From the NCBI GenBank assembly GCA_029979375.1, contig JAPOHQ010000002.1, positions 1 through 39,125 of the forward strand: a DNA stretch of 39,125 nucleotides, read 5' to 3'. Both the position numbers and the translations under genes were made by a program. The stretch's first letter is position 1, and each line of letters starts with the position of its first letter. This DNA comes from Microbacteriaceae bacterium (GTDB taxonomy: Bacteria > Actinomycetota > Actinomycetes > Actinomycetales > Microbacteriaceae). The notes beneath the pieces were generated by a model. The model saw nothing but the letters and a program-made list of their open reading frames with translations. It was not told the origin of the DNA and did not search any database. Below are positions 22,817-30,882 of the stretch, in pieces.

Positions 22817-23558
22817 GCCAGTCCACCCTCTCCTCCCTTGAGAGCTTCTCGATCGCATAGCGCAGCATTGTTCTCGGCATCGTTGCTACATGCTTTTCCA
22901 GAAACTCCCTGAGCGCTCGAAGATCCTTCTTGCCCGCCTCCCTCAGCATCCAACCGGAGGCCTTGTGAATCAGGTCATGCTCGTGATCAATCAGCTCCTC
23001 GACAATCAGAAAGGTTGGTGCCAGCTCATACTCTGCAATCAGAGCGAAGGTGAACATGATCGCTGCGCGCTGTTGCCAAAGGTCCCCGGTTGCCGCCAGC
23101 TTCTTCAGGAAGCCCATTGGGTCAGCCGTCTTTAGTAGCTGTCTGCCCAGATAGGGAGCGGTTGAGTCAATCAGGTCCCAGTTGTTTACCCGCCCTAGCT
23201 TGAGAAGGTGGAGGTAGAACTCAAAGAGCTGGGCCTTGGCTTCGGGGGTCTTGGCGGTTTTGTATTGCGTAACCAGGATTGCGAGCGCCGCGAAGCGCTC
23301 CTCGTGATACTCCCCCATGGCCAGCTTTTCGATTTCGGCCCGGGGAAGAGACTTGAACTCTCTTGCGACAGCGCGAACCTGGGGGACCTTGATCCCATAG
23401 AACTTGTCGCCTTCGCCATACTCGCCAGGACCTGTCTTGAAGAACCAGCTGAGGTTGCCGGCAATTTGCGAGTTGGCCTGACTTTTTAGGCGTTCGCTAA
23501 CTAGGGCTGCTTGCAACTTCCCGCTCCGCGCTAACTTTGAGACTTCCTTCGGATGCAT
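22794..23558 (-). CDS. AlkD-like DNA alkylation repair protein
   Basis: HEAT-repeat DNA glycosylase family that removes bulky or cationic alkylated bases such as 3-methyladenine and 7-methylguanine. The sequence has the family pattern KFYGIKVPQVRAVAREF, then EERFAALAILVTQY, and VNNWDLIDSTAPYLGRQLL with the Asp-containing motif, followed by repeated helices to the C-terminus. Length is 254 residues. The start chosen is ATG at 23558, five bases after GGTGGA; a TTG directly before it is also possible. This start lies 62 bases inside the end of clpB, so it is the last gene of the heat-shock operon. Confidence 0.9.
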   Translation of the reverse strand: MHPKEVSKLARSGKLQAALVSERLKSQANSQIAGNLSWFFKTGPGEYGEGDKFYGIKVPQVRAVAREFKSLPRAEIEKLAMGEYHEERFAALAILVTQYKTAKTPEAKAQLFEFYLHLLKLGRVNNWDLIDSTAPYLGRQLLKTADPMGFLKKLAATGDLWQQRAAIMFTFALIAEYELAPTFLIVEELIDHEHDLIHKASGWMLREAGKKDLRALREFLEKHVATMPRTMLRYAIEKLSREERVDWLSRRSKK

Positions 23559-25656
23559 CAATATCCACCCTCACGAAGCTCCCGTCAGCAACCTCCCCTG
23601 CCAGAAGAAGGTTCGCAAGTCGATCATCAATCTCGCGCTGCATAAGCCTCTTCAGCGGCCTAGCGCCATAGACAGGGTCGTAGCCGTGCTCAGCCAACCA
23701 GAGCCTTGCGGCTGGGCTAACTCCAAGGGTTAGGCGCTTCTGCTCCAACCTCGCTGTCAGGCGATCAATCTGCAGATCGACAATGCTGCCCAGCTCTTCG
23801 ATGCTGAGTGCATCGAACAGAACGACGTCATCGAGCCTGTTCAAAAACTCCGGCTTGAAGCTTGCCCTGACACTGTCCATGACAGCCTGACGCTTCTGCT
23901 CCCCGCTTAGCTCGCTATCAATCAAGAACTGCGAGCCAAGGTTTGAGGTCATGATCAGAATCACGTTGCGGAAGTCGACCGTGCGACCCTGACCGTCGGT
24001 GAGCCTGCCGTCATCGAGAACCTGGAGCAGGATGTCGAAGACCTCGGGGTGGGCCTTCTCAATCTCGTCCATCAGGACGACCGAGTAGGGCCTGCGCCTG
24101 ATTACCTCGGTGAGCTGACCGCCCTCGTCATAGCCGACATACCCCGGAGGGGCACCAATCAGCCTTGAGACCGAGTGTTTCTCCGAGTACTCGCTCATGT
24201 CGATTCGGACCATGCTCTTCTCATCATCAAACAAAAACTCGGCCAGCGACTTGGCAAGCTCGGTCTTGCCAACCCCGGTTGGGCCCAGGAACATAAATGA
24301 ACCGGTTGGCCTATCGGGATCTGAGATGCCCGCCTTTGAGCGCCGAACCGCATCGCTGACCGCCTTGACCGCCTTCTTCTGGCCAATGAGTCGCTTACCT
24401 AGCTCGGCCTCGAGCTGCAGTAGCTTCTGGCTTTCGCCGGCTAGCAGCCTTCCGGTTGGGATGCCGGTCCAGGCGGAGACAACCGCAGCAATCTCGTCCT
24501 CGGAAACCTGCTCACCGACCATGCGTTCCTTGGGCTCACCCTCTTGACGCTCGGCCTCCTGAAGCTGCTTCTCGAGCGCGGGGATCTCGCCATATAAAAG
24601 CTTTGAAGCGAGCTCCAGGTTTGCCTCGCGCTGAGCACGCTCTGCCTCGATGCGCATTGCATCGAGTTTGCTCTTTAGGTCACCGACCTTGTTTAGCTCG
24701 CTGCGCTCTAACTCCCACTTCGAGTTGAGCTCGTTCAGACGCTCGGACTTTTCGCTCAGATCATCCTGCAGCTTCTCGAGGCGCTGCTTGGACGCATCGT
24801 CCTTTTCCTTCTTGAGCGCCATCTCCTCGAGCTTGAGCCTGTCGACCTGACGCCTGAGCTCATCGATCTCCACTGGCGCAGAGTCGATCTCCATGCGGAG
24901 CCTCGATGCTGCCTCGTCGACAAGGTCGATTGCCTTGTCTGGCAGCTGCCGTCCGGTGATGTAGCGATTCGAAAGCTGAGCCGCCGCAACTAACGCGCTG
25001 TCAGCAATTGTGACCTTGTGGTGCGCCTCGTAGCGCTCCTTCAATCCGCGCAGGATTGCGACGGTGTCCTCCACGCTCGGCTCTCCAACAAACACCTGCT
25101 GGAACCTGCGCTCTAAGGCGCTGTCCCTCTCGATTCGCTCGCGATACTCATCCAGTGTCGTGGCTCCAATGAGTCGCAGTTCTCCCCTGGCCAGCATCGG
25201 TTTGAGCATGTTGGAAGCATCCATCGAGCCATCCGCGCTGCCGGCACCAACCAGGGTGTGGAGCTCATCGATAAAGGTGATCACCGAGCCTTCGGCCTCC
25301 TGAATCTCCTTCAGCACGGCCTTTAGGCGCTCCTCAAACTCACCCCTGAACTTCGACCCGGCGACCATGGCGCCTAGGTCAAGGCTTATCAAGGTCTTGT
25401 CCTTCAGGCTTTCCGGGACATCGCCGGCAACAATGCGCTGGGCGAGACCCTCCACCACCGCGGTCTTGCCCACGCCGGGTTCACCGATGAGCACCGGGTT
25501 GTTCTTGGTTCGACGGGAGAGCACCTGGCTCACCCGCCTAATCTCTGCGTCACGGCCGATTACGGGGTCAAGCTTTCCATCACGCGCCTGCGCGGTGAGG
25601 TCAACGCCGAAGGCCTCGAGTGCCCTCACTTGCTCCTGCTGCTCTTGCTGATTCAC
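23497..25656 (-). CDS. clpB: ClpB disaggregase lacking the N-terminal domain
   Basis: Hexameric AAA+ chaperone that pulls proteins out of aggregates together with DnaK, DnaJ and GrpE. Both ATPase modules are present: Walker A GEPGVGKT near residue 60 and GPTGVGKTE in the second half, with Walker B sequences FIDELHT and VLMDEIEKA. Between them lies the charged coiled-coil middle domain unique to ClpB. The first module begins within about 15 residues of the start (LEAFGVDLTAQARDG), so the usual N-terminal domain of about 150 residues is absent. The length is 719 instead of about 860. The start chosen is GTG at 25656, six bases after GGAGGAG and overlapping the hspR stop (TAGTG). Confidence 0.95.
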   Translation of the reverse strand: MNQQEQQEQVRALEAFGVDLTAQARDGKLDPVIGRDAEIRRVSQVLSRRTKNNPVLIGEPGVGKTAVVEGLAQRIVAGDVPESLKDKTLISLDLGAMVAGSKFRGEFEERLKAVLKEIQEAEGSVITFIDELHTLVGAGSADGSMDASNMLKPMLARGELRLIGATTLDEYRERIERDSALERRFQQVFVGEPSVEDTVAILRGLKERYEAHHKVTIADSALVAAAQLSNRYITGRQLPDKAIDLVDEAASRLRMEIDSAPVEIDELRRQVDRLKLEEMALKKEKDDASKQRLEKLQDDLSEKSERLNELNSKWELERSELNKVGDLKSKLDAMRIEAERAQREANLELASKLLYGEIPALEKQLQEAERQEGEPKERMVGEQVSEDEIAAVVSAWTGIPTGRLLAGESQKLLQLEAELGKRLIGQKKAVKAVSDAVRRSKAGISDPDRPTGSFMFLGPTGVGKTELAKSLAEFLFDDEKSMVRIDMSEYSEKHSVSRLIGAPPGYVGYDEGGQLTEVIRRRPYSVVLMDEIEKAHPEVFDILLQVLDDGRLTDGQGRTVDFRNVILIMTSNLGSQFLIDSELSGEQKRQAVMDSVRASFKPEFLNRLDDVVLFDALSIEELGSIVDLQIDRLTARLEQKRLTLGVSPAARLWLAEHGYDPVYGARPLKRLMQREIDDRLANLLLAGEVADGSFVRVDIDASEGSLKVSAEREVASSPS

Positions 25657-26066
25657 TATCGTCTCCTCCACAAAACCACCGAGCCAGACTTTTCTGGTCG
25701 CTGGCCGGGGTTCAATCTGATTACTCCCTGATCACCCGCGGCAAATACCCTGCCGCCGGGTTGACTCATGAGTTGGTTCGCGAGCTCTCGCTCGAGGTCG
25801 CGAACCCGGTTTCTAAGTTCTGAGTTTTCATTTACAAGCTCGAGGACTCTCTTGATGCCTTCGAGGGATACGCCCTCGGCGCTCAGCCGTGACACCTCGC
25901 GAAGTTTTGCAACATCCTGCATGGTGTAGCGGCGGGAGCGGCCTGAGGTGCGGGTCGGGCTGACAAGACCCATGCGGTCGTATTGCCTGAGGGTCTGGGG
26001 GTGCATGCCACAAAGCTCGGCCGCGACCGAGATCACAAACAGTGGCGTATTCTCATCGAACTCCAT
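25656..26066 (-). CDS. hspR: HspR, MerR-family heat-shock repressor
   Basis: Represses the dnaK operon and binds HAIR operators, usually with DnaK as co-repressor. The N-terminal half is a MerR-type winged helix: FVISVAAELCGMHPQTLRQYDRMGLVSPTRTSGRSRRYTMQDVAKL. A leucine-rich helix follows (LEGIKRVLELVNENSELRNRVRDLERELANQL), probably for dimerisation, and then a short flexible tail. The 136-residue length is normal. The ATG at 26066 has AGGAGGT four bases upstream. It lies eight bases after dnaJ, and its TAG stop overlaps the clpB GTG by one base. Confidence 0.95.
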   Translation of the reverse strand: MEFDENTPLFVISVAAELCGMHPQTLRQYDRMGLVSPTRTSGRSRRYTMQDVAKLREVSRLSAEGVSLEGIKRVLELVNENSELRNRVRDLERELANQLMSQPGGRVFAAGDQGVIRLNPGQRPEKSGSVVLWRRR

Positions 26067-26074
26067 GGCACCTC

Positions 26075-26986
26075 CTAAAGCTGTCCCGCCTTGCTGATCA
26101 GGCCATCACGTGGGTTTTCATCGGGCAGCTCCTGATCAAACTGCTCAAGAAGTTTCTTCGCCTTCGAGGAGAGGTGCCCTGGCACCACAACCTCGATGGT
26201 CGCAAGCAGGTCGCCCTGCCTTGATCCCGACTGCACGCCCTTGCCCTTGACCCTGAGGGTTCTGCCGTTCGGGGTGCCGGGTGCAACCTTCAGTTTCACC
26301 GGAGCACCGCCGAGAACCGGAACCTCGATGGTTGCCCCCAGGGTTGCCTCCGCGAATGTCACCGGGACGACAACGCGAACGTTGTCTCCGTCTCGGGAAA
26401 AGACTGCGTGTGGCTTTACCTTGATGGTGACCACAAGGTCACCGGCAGGACCGCCATTGGGGCTTGGCTGCCCTTTGCCCTTCACCTTGAGTTTCTGGCC
26501 ATCCTGGATTCCGGCAGGAACCTTCACGCTCACCGAGTCGCTTCTCAGATTTAGCTTGATGGTCGTGCCATTCACCGAATCGATGAAGTTGATCGAAGCG
26601 GTGGTGGTCAGATCTTGACCGCGCTGCGGTCCAAAGCCACCGAAACCGCCAAAGCCTGGGAAGCCGCCACCCTGGAAGCCGCCACCGAACAGGTTGCTGA
26701 AGACATCCTCAAAGCCTGCGCCCTGACCGCCCGCTGTGAAGCGAGCGCCGCCACCCATTGCCCGAATCGCGTCATATTCTCTGCGCTGCTCCGCATCGGA
26801 TAGCACGTCATAGGCCTCCGAGATGTCCTTGAACTTCGCCTCTGCCTTGGCATCCCCAGGATGCAGGTCCGGGTGGTTGTCCTTAGCCAGCTTGCGATAG
26901 GCCTTCTTGAGGTCGGCATCAGAGACGTCCTTTGAAACGCCAAGGATCTTGTAGAAGTCCTTTTCTAGCCAGTCTTGCGACGCCAT
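26075..26986 (-). CDS. dnaJ: DnaJ/CbpA-type co-chaperone without zinc-finger domain
   Basis: Stimulates DnaK ATPase and delivers unfolded clients. The J-domain has the essential HPD at residues 38-40. It is followed by a Gly/Phe-rich linker (about 80-115) and the two beta-sandwich client-binding domains. The cysteine-rich CXXCXGXG repeats of classical DnaJ are completely absent, so it is a type II (CbpA-like) J-protein even though it sits in the dnaK operon. The length of 303 residues fits that type. The ATG at 26986 has GGGAGG six bases upstream; the gene begins 13 bases after grpE. Confidence 0.93.
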   Translation of the reverse strand: MASQDWLEKDFYKILGVSKDVSDADLKKAYRKLAKDNHPDLHPGDAKAEAKFKDISEAYDVLSDAEQRREYDAIRAMGGGARFTAGGQGAGFEDVFSNLFGGGFQGGGFPGFGGFGGFGPQRGQDLTTTASINFIDSVNGTTIKLNLRSDSVSVKVPAGIQDGQKLKVKGKGQPSPNGGPAGDLVVTIKVKPHAVFSRDGDNVRVVVPVTFAEATLGATIEVPVLGGAPVKLKVAPGTPNGRTLRVKGKGVQSGSRQGDLLATIEVVVPGHLSSKAKKLLEQFDQELPDENPRDGLISKAGQL

Positions 26987-26999
26987 CTCTGCCTCCCTT

Positions 27000-27518
27000 C
27001 TAGTTCTCTGGAACCGTCACTGCGACCTTTGCGGGCCGCAGTAGACGATCGCCAATCATGTAACCAAGCTCAATCACGTCCGCCAGGACCGGTTCGCTAA
27101 CCTCTGCGCTCGGGTTCTGAACCAGCGCCTCGTGGATCTCCGGGTCAAACTTGTCACCCTTCGAACCAAAGGCCCTCAGTCCAAACTTCTCTCCGGCAGC
27201 CTTTAGCTTTTGAGCAATCGCCGCCATTGGAGTTCCCTCCTGAATGTCGCCGTGCTGCTCGGCCCGTGTCAGATCGTCTAGTGCTGGCAGAAATGCCCTG
27301 ATGGCCTCCGCCACCGCTAACTGGCGCTCGACACCGCGATCACGCTCAACCCTGGCCTTGTAATTGACGAAGTCGGCCTGCAGGCGCTGGAGATCTTGAA
27401 AGATCTCCAGCTCGCGGTCAATCTCATCAACCTCGGCCTGAGGCTGAGCCTCATCCTGATCCTCGGTCTCCTGAGGATCCTCAGGCTGAGTCTCCTCTGG
27501 CTGATCTGCTTCGGTCAT
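27000..27518 (-). CDS. grpE: GrpE nucleotide-exchange factor
   Basis: Releases ADP from DnaK during the folding cycle. The first 35 residues are a Glu/Gln/Asp/Pro-rich disordered stretch. The long helix is LEIFQDLQRLQADFVNYKARVERDR, followed by the C-terminal beta domain with FDPEIHEALVQNPSAEV and the LGYMIGDRLLRPAKVAV signature. The length is 172 residues. The ATG at 27518 overlaps the TAA stop of dnaK by one base (TAATG), so translation is probably coupled. Confidence 0.96.
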   Translation of the reverse strand: MTEADQPEETQPEDPQETEDQDEAQPQAEVDEIDRELEIFQDLQRLQADFVNYKARVERDRGVERQLAVAEAIRAFLPALDDLTRAEQHGDIQEGTPMAAIAQKLKAAGEKFGLRAFGSKGDKFDPEIHEALVQNPSAEVSEPVLADVIELGYMIGDRLLRPAKVAVTVPEN

Positions 27519-29359
27519 TACTTCTTGTCCTCGGAGCTCTCGTCCTCGTCTACCACCTCGGCGTCAACGACGTCCTCGGTCGACTCGGCCTGAGCCTCGC
27601 CCTCTTGGGGCTGGGCTGCATAGATTGCCTCGCCCAGCTTCTGGGAAGAAGCAACCAGCTTCTCCTGAGCGGTCTTGACGGCCTCGATGTCGTCTGAGGC
27701 AAGTGCGGTCTTGAGGGCATCGACGTCGGCCTGAACCTCGGTCTTGACCTCTTCGGAGAGCTTGTCCTCGTTGTCCTTGATCAGCTTCTCAGTCGAGTAG
27801 GCAAGCTGCTCCGCCTGGTTGCGGCTCTCTGCCTCCTCGCGACGCTTCTTGTCCTCGGCCGCGTGTTCCTCGGCATCCTTGACCATGCGCTCGATGTCCT
27901 CCTCGGAAAGTGAGGATCCACCGGTGATGGTCATCGACTGCTCCTTGCCGGTTCCCTTGTCCTTCGCGGACACGTGAACGATTCCGTTGGCGTCGATGTC
28001 GAAGGTGACCTCGATCTGAGGAATGCCTCGTGGTGCTGGTGCAATGCCGGTCAGCTCGAAGTTTCCAAGGCTCTTGTTATCGCGAGTGAACTCGCGCTCA
28101 CCCTGGAACACCTGAATCGAAACGCTCGGCTGGTTGTCATCAGCGGTCGTAAAAGTCTCGGACCGCTTGGTTGGGATTGCGGTGTTGCGCTCGATGAGCT
28201 TGGTCATGATGCCACCCTTGGTCTCGATTCCGAGAGACAGTGGGGTCACATCAATTAGCAGCACATCCTTGCGCTCACCCTTGATTACACCTGCTTGCAG
28301 CGCGGCGCCAACCGAGACAACCTCGTCAGGGTTTACACCCTTGTTTGGCTCCTTGCCTCCGAGCAGACCCTTGACCAACTCGCTAACCGCTGGCATACGC
28401 GTCGAGCCACCAACCAAAACAACGTGGTTGATGTCGCCAACCTTGACACCGGCCTCCTTGATTACATCCTCAAATGGCTTGCGGGTGCGCTCGAGAAGGT
28501 CCGAGGTCATCGACTCAAACTGAGCCCTTGTCAGGCTCTCGTCCAGGTTTGCCGGACCAGACTCGGTGAGAGAGAGGTATGGCAACTGAATCTGTGTCGA
28601 GGAGGACTGGCTCAGTTCCTTCTTGGCCTGCTCAGCAGCCTCCTTGAGGCGCTGCAGGGCGATCTTGTCGTTGGCAACGTCGACCCCGGAGGTCTCCTTG
28701 AACTTCTTGACCAGGTGGTCAACAACCCGCTGGTCCCAGTCGTCTCCACCGAGGCGATTGTCACCAGAGGTCGCACGAACCTGAATGGTGGAGAACTCGT
28801 CGTCCTTACCAACCTCAAGGAGGGAAACATCAAATGTTCCACCACCAAGGTCGAAGACCAGGATGAGCTCGTCCTCCTTGCCCTTGTCAAGGCCGTAGGC
28901 GAGAGCTGCCGCGGTTGGCTCGTTGATGATGCGAAGCACGTTAAGGCCCGCGATCTCACCGGCCTCCTTGGTTGCCTGGCGCTCGGCGTCGTTGAAGTAG
29001 GCGGGAACGGTAATGACCGCGTCGGTCACGCTCTCACCGAGATAGGTCTCGGCATCACGCTTTAGCTTCATCAAGATGCGAGCGGAGATCTCCTGTGGGG
29101 TGTACTCCTTGTCGTCGACCTTGAACTTCCAGTCGGTGCCCATGTGGCGCTTGACGGAGATCATGGTGCGATCAACGTTGGTGACGGCCTGACGCTTTGC
29201 GGTCTCGCCGACCAGAATGTTGCCGTCCTTGGTGAATGCGACCACCGAAGGGGTGGTTCTGAAGCCCTCAGCGTTTGCAATGACCTTTGGCTCTCCGGCC
29301 TCCAGCACCGTTACGGCGCTGTTGGTGGTTCCCAGGTCGATACCTACTGCTCTACCCAT
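27518..29359 (-). CDS. dnaK: DnaK (Hsp70) chaperone
   Basis: ATP-driven chaperone central to the heat-shock response. The ATPase domain starts with GIDLGTTNSAV and includes the phosphate motif VFDLGGGTFDVSLL and the adenosine motif VVLVGGSTRMPAV. The hydrophobic linker VLLIDVTPLSLGIETKGG leads into the substrate-binding domain and a Glu-rich tail rich in Val/Asp/Glu. The length of 613 residues is usual for actinobacteria. The ATG at 29359 has AGGAG eight bases upstream. The promoter region carries two HAIR operators and a SigH-like promoter. It heads the operon dnaK-grpE-dnaJ-hspR-clpB-alkD. Confidence 0.98.
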   Translation of the reverse strand: MGRAVGIDLGTTNSAVTVLEAGEPKVIANAEGFRTTPSVVAFTKDGNILVGETAKRQAVTNVDRTMISVKRHMGTDWKFKVDDKEYTPQEISARILMKLKRDAETYLGESVTDAVITVPAYFNDAERQATKEAGEIAGLNVLRIINEPTAAALAYGLDKGKEDELILVFDLGGGTFDVSLLEVGKDDEFSTIQVRATSGDNRLGGDDWDQRVVDHLVKKFKETSGVDVANDKIALQRLKEAAEQAKKELSQSSSTQIQLPYLSLTESGPANLDESLTRAQFESMTSDLLERTRKPFEDVIKEAGVKVGDINHVVLVGGSTRMPAVSELVKGLLGGKEPNKGVNPDEVVSVGAALQAGVIKGERKDVLLIDVTPLSLGIETKGGIMTKLIERNTAIPTKRSETFTTADDNQPSVSIQVFQGEREFTRDNKSLGNFELTGIAPAPRGIPQIEVTFDIDANGIVHVSAKDKGTGKEQSMTITGGSSLSEEDIERMVKDAEEHAAEDKKRREEAESRNQAEQLAYSTEKLIKDNEDKLSEEVKTEVQADVDALKTALASDDIEAVKTAQEKLVASSQKLGEAIYAAQPQEGEAQAESTEDVVDAEVVDEDESSEDKK

Positions 29360-29398
29360 TACTTGTTCTCCTATGTTTCAAACCTCTTTATGACCCAA

Positions 29399-29419
29399 GT
29401 TGAGTCATCTGCACTCAAG
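29399..29419. promoter_or_regulatory. HAIR operator 1 (HspR-binding site), start-proximal
   Basis: GTTGAGT, seven bases, then ACTCAAG. This is the HspR-associated inverted repeat CTTGAGT-N7-ACTCAAG with one mismatch in the left arm. It lies about 40 bases upstream of the dnaK ATG, in the predicted 5' untranslated region. Confidence 0.85.
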
Positions 29420-29432
29420 TTTCAGTTATGTC

Positions 29433-29457
29433 AACATAATTGTCAAGCATTTATTCC
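29433..29457 (-). promoter_or_regulatory. Putative SigH/SigR-type promoter of the dnaK operon
   Basis: On the minus strand GGAAT (29457-29453), 17 bases, then GTT (29435-29433). The mycobacterial SigH and streptomycete SigR consensus is GGAA(T/C), about 17-19 bases, GTT. Two TTGACA hexamers (29446-29441 and 29434-29429) overlap it and could be vegetative -35 elements, but no good -10 follows them. The promoter lies between the two HAIR sites. Confidence 0.45.
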
Positions 29458-29460
29458 AAA

Positions 29461-29485
29461 AACTTGAGTGAAGCCGACTCAAGTT
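29461..29485. promoter_or_regulatory. HAIR operator 2 (HspR-binding site), distal, perfect
   Basis: AACTTGAGT, seven bases, then ACTCAAGTT, a perfect nine-base inverted repeat containing the full CTTGAGT-N7-ACTCAAG consensus. It lies just upstream of the putative -35 of dnaK. Confidence 0.93.
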
Positions 29486-29541
29486 TGCTAAATTCACGGA
29501 CTCGTCACCTATTTCTTCTCCAAAGCGCATGGAAATAGGAC

Positions 29542-29547
29542 TACTCT
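29542..29547 (+). promoter_or_regulatory. Putative -10 element of a leaderless UMF1-type MFS transcript
   Basis: TACTCT ends six bases before the ATG at 29554; there is no Shine-Dalgarno. Confidence 0.45.
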
Positions 29548-29553
29548 CATGCC

Positions 29554-30873
29554 ATGAGCAACAATGGCGTTGAAAGCAAAAAGACCCGTGGCACGTTTGC
29601 CTGGGCACTCTGGGACTGGGCCGAGCAACCCTTCCCCACCATCTTCTCCACATTCATCTTCCCCATCTACATCACCAGCGCGGCCTTCGGTCCCGAGGAG
29701 GACACCTCGAGGGCGCTGGGGCTTGCGGCAACCATTGCGGGTGTTGCGGTTGCGCTGGTGGCGCCGGTGTTTGGGCGCCGCAGTGATGAGGCTGGGCGCA
29801 GAAAGTTCTGGCTGCTGATAAACACCCTGCTGCTGTCGGGTGTGATGGCCAGCCTTTTCTTCATCGAACCCAACCCGCAAATGCTGTGGCTGGGATTGAT
29901 CATCTTCTCCTTTGGAGGTTTCGTCCAGGAGATCGCCTTCATTAATTACTACGCGATGCTCAAACAGGTTTCGAAGCCGAGCAACATCGGAAAGATATCC
30001 GGCTTCGCCTGGGGCCTTGGCTACATCGGTGGCATCCTGCTGCTGTTGATCTCGCTTGTCGGCTTCGTTCAAACCGAGAACCCTTGGTTTGGTATTCCAC
30101 TCGATGACGCCCTCAACGTTCGAGCAGTCTTCCTATTCAGCGCAATCTGGTTCCTGGTCTTCTCGATTCCACTGTTCGTGATGGTGCCTGAGGTCCAGGC
30201 AAAGCCCGATCGGGTCAAGGAGAGCATCGTCGAGAGCTACTTCAAGCTCTGGGCTCAGCTCAAGTCCCTCTATCGTCAGGCGCCGGAGACGCTGAAGTTC
30301 CTGATCGCCAGCGCCATCTACCGAGACGGCCTGAGCGGTGTGTTTGCCTTTGGTGGTGCGCTTGGAGCGCTGGCCTTCGGCTTTGAGTTGGCCGAGGTAA
30401 TCCTCTTTGGTATTGCCGCAAACGTCATGGCCGGCATCGGGGCAATCGTTGGTGGATTCTTCGACGACAAGATCGGCGGCAAGCGGACCATCATGATTTC
30501 GCTGGTGGGCCTAACCATTGCAGGTTTCGGCGTCTTCATCTTCGCCTACCTTGGCCCAATCACCTATTGGATCGGTGGTCTCGCGCTCACACTCTTCGTC
30601 GGCCCCGCCCAGGCGGCGTCGAGGGCGTTCGTTGCGAAGTTCACCCCTGAGGGCAGAGACGGCGAGGTCATGGGCCTCTACATGACCACCGGTCGGGCGG
30701 TCAGCTTCCTAAGCCCACTGCTCTGGACAAGCTCCATCTCACTCGCACTAACCTTCGGCATCTCCAATGCCGAGGCAACCATCTGGGGAATCCTGGGTCT
30801 CATGGTTGTGCTGGTTGCTGGAATCTTGCTGCTGGCAAGGGTTAGCCCTGAGCCACAGGTGATAGCCGACTAA
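29554..30873 (+). CDS. UMF1/Atg22-type MFS transporter
   Basis: Membrane protein of the unknown-major-facilitator-1 family, whose yeast relative Atg22 exports amino acids from the vacuole; bacterial substrates are unknown. It has about 12 hydrophobic segments and the family beginning FAWALWDWAEQPFPTIFSTFIFPIYI, followed by PVFGRRSDEAGRRK in the loop between helices 2 and 3. FINYYAMLKQVS and ISGFAWGLGYIGGILLLL are also typical. Length is 439 residues. The ATG at 29554 seems leaderless. It diverges from dnaK, 195 bases away, and the distal HAIR site lies between them. It is convergent with dcd, nine bases apart. Confidence 0.87.
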   Translation: MSNNGVESKKTRGTFAWALWDWAEQPFPTIFSTFIFPIYITSAAFGPEEDTSRALGLAATIAGVAVALVAPVFGRRSDEAGRRKFWLLINTLLLSGVMASLFFIEPNPQMLWLGLIIFSFGGFVQEIAFINYYAMLKQVSKPSNIGKISGFAWGLGYIGGILLLLISLVGFVQTENPWFGIPLDDALNVRAVFLFSAIWFLVFSIPLFVMVPEVQAKPDRVKESIVESYFKLWAQLKSLYRQAPETLKFLIASAIYRDGLSGVFAFGGALGALAFGFELAEVILFGIAANVMAGIGAIVGGFFDDKIGGKRTIMISLVGLTIAGFGVFIFAYLGPITYWIGGLALTLFVGPAQAASRAFVAKFTPEGRDGEVMGLYMTTGRAVSFLSPLLWTSSISLALTFGISNAEATIWGILGLMVVLVAGILLLARVSPEPQVIAD

Positions 30874-30882
30874 ACGGTCTCG

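Noticed and set aside
28295..29065. 256-residue plus-strand frame opposite dnaK
   Set aside because: Antisense of a highly conserved gene with strong codon bias, a common source of long false frames.
29509..30072. 187-residue minus-strand frame upstream of dnaK
   Set aside because: Antisense to the UMF1 transporter; composition dominated by Asp, Gln and Glu/Gly with no recognisable family.
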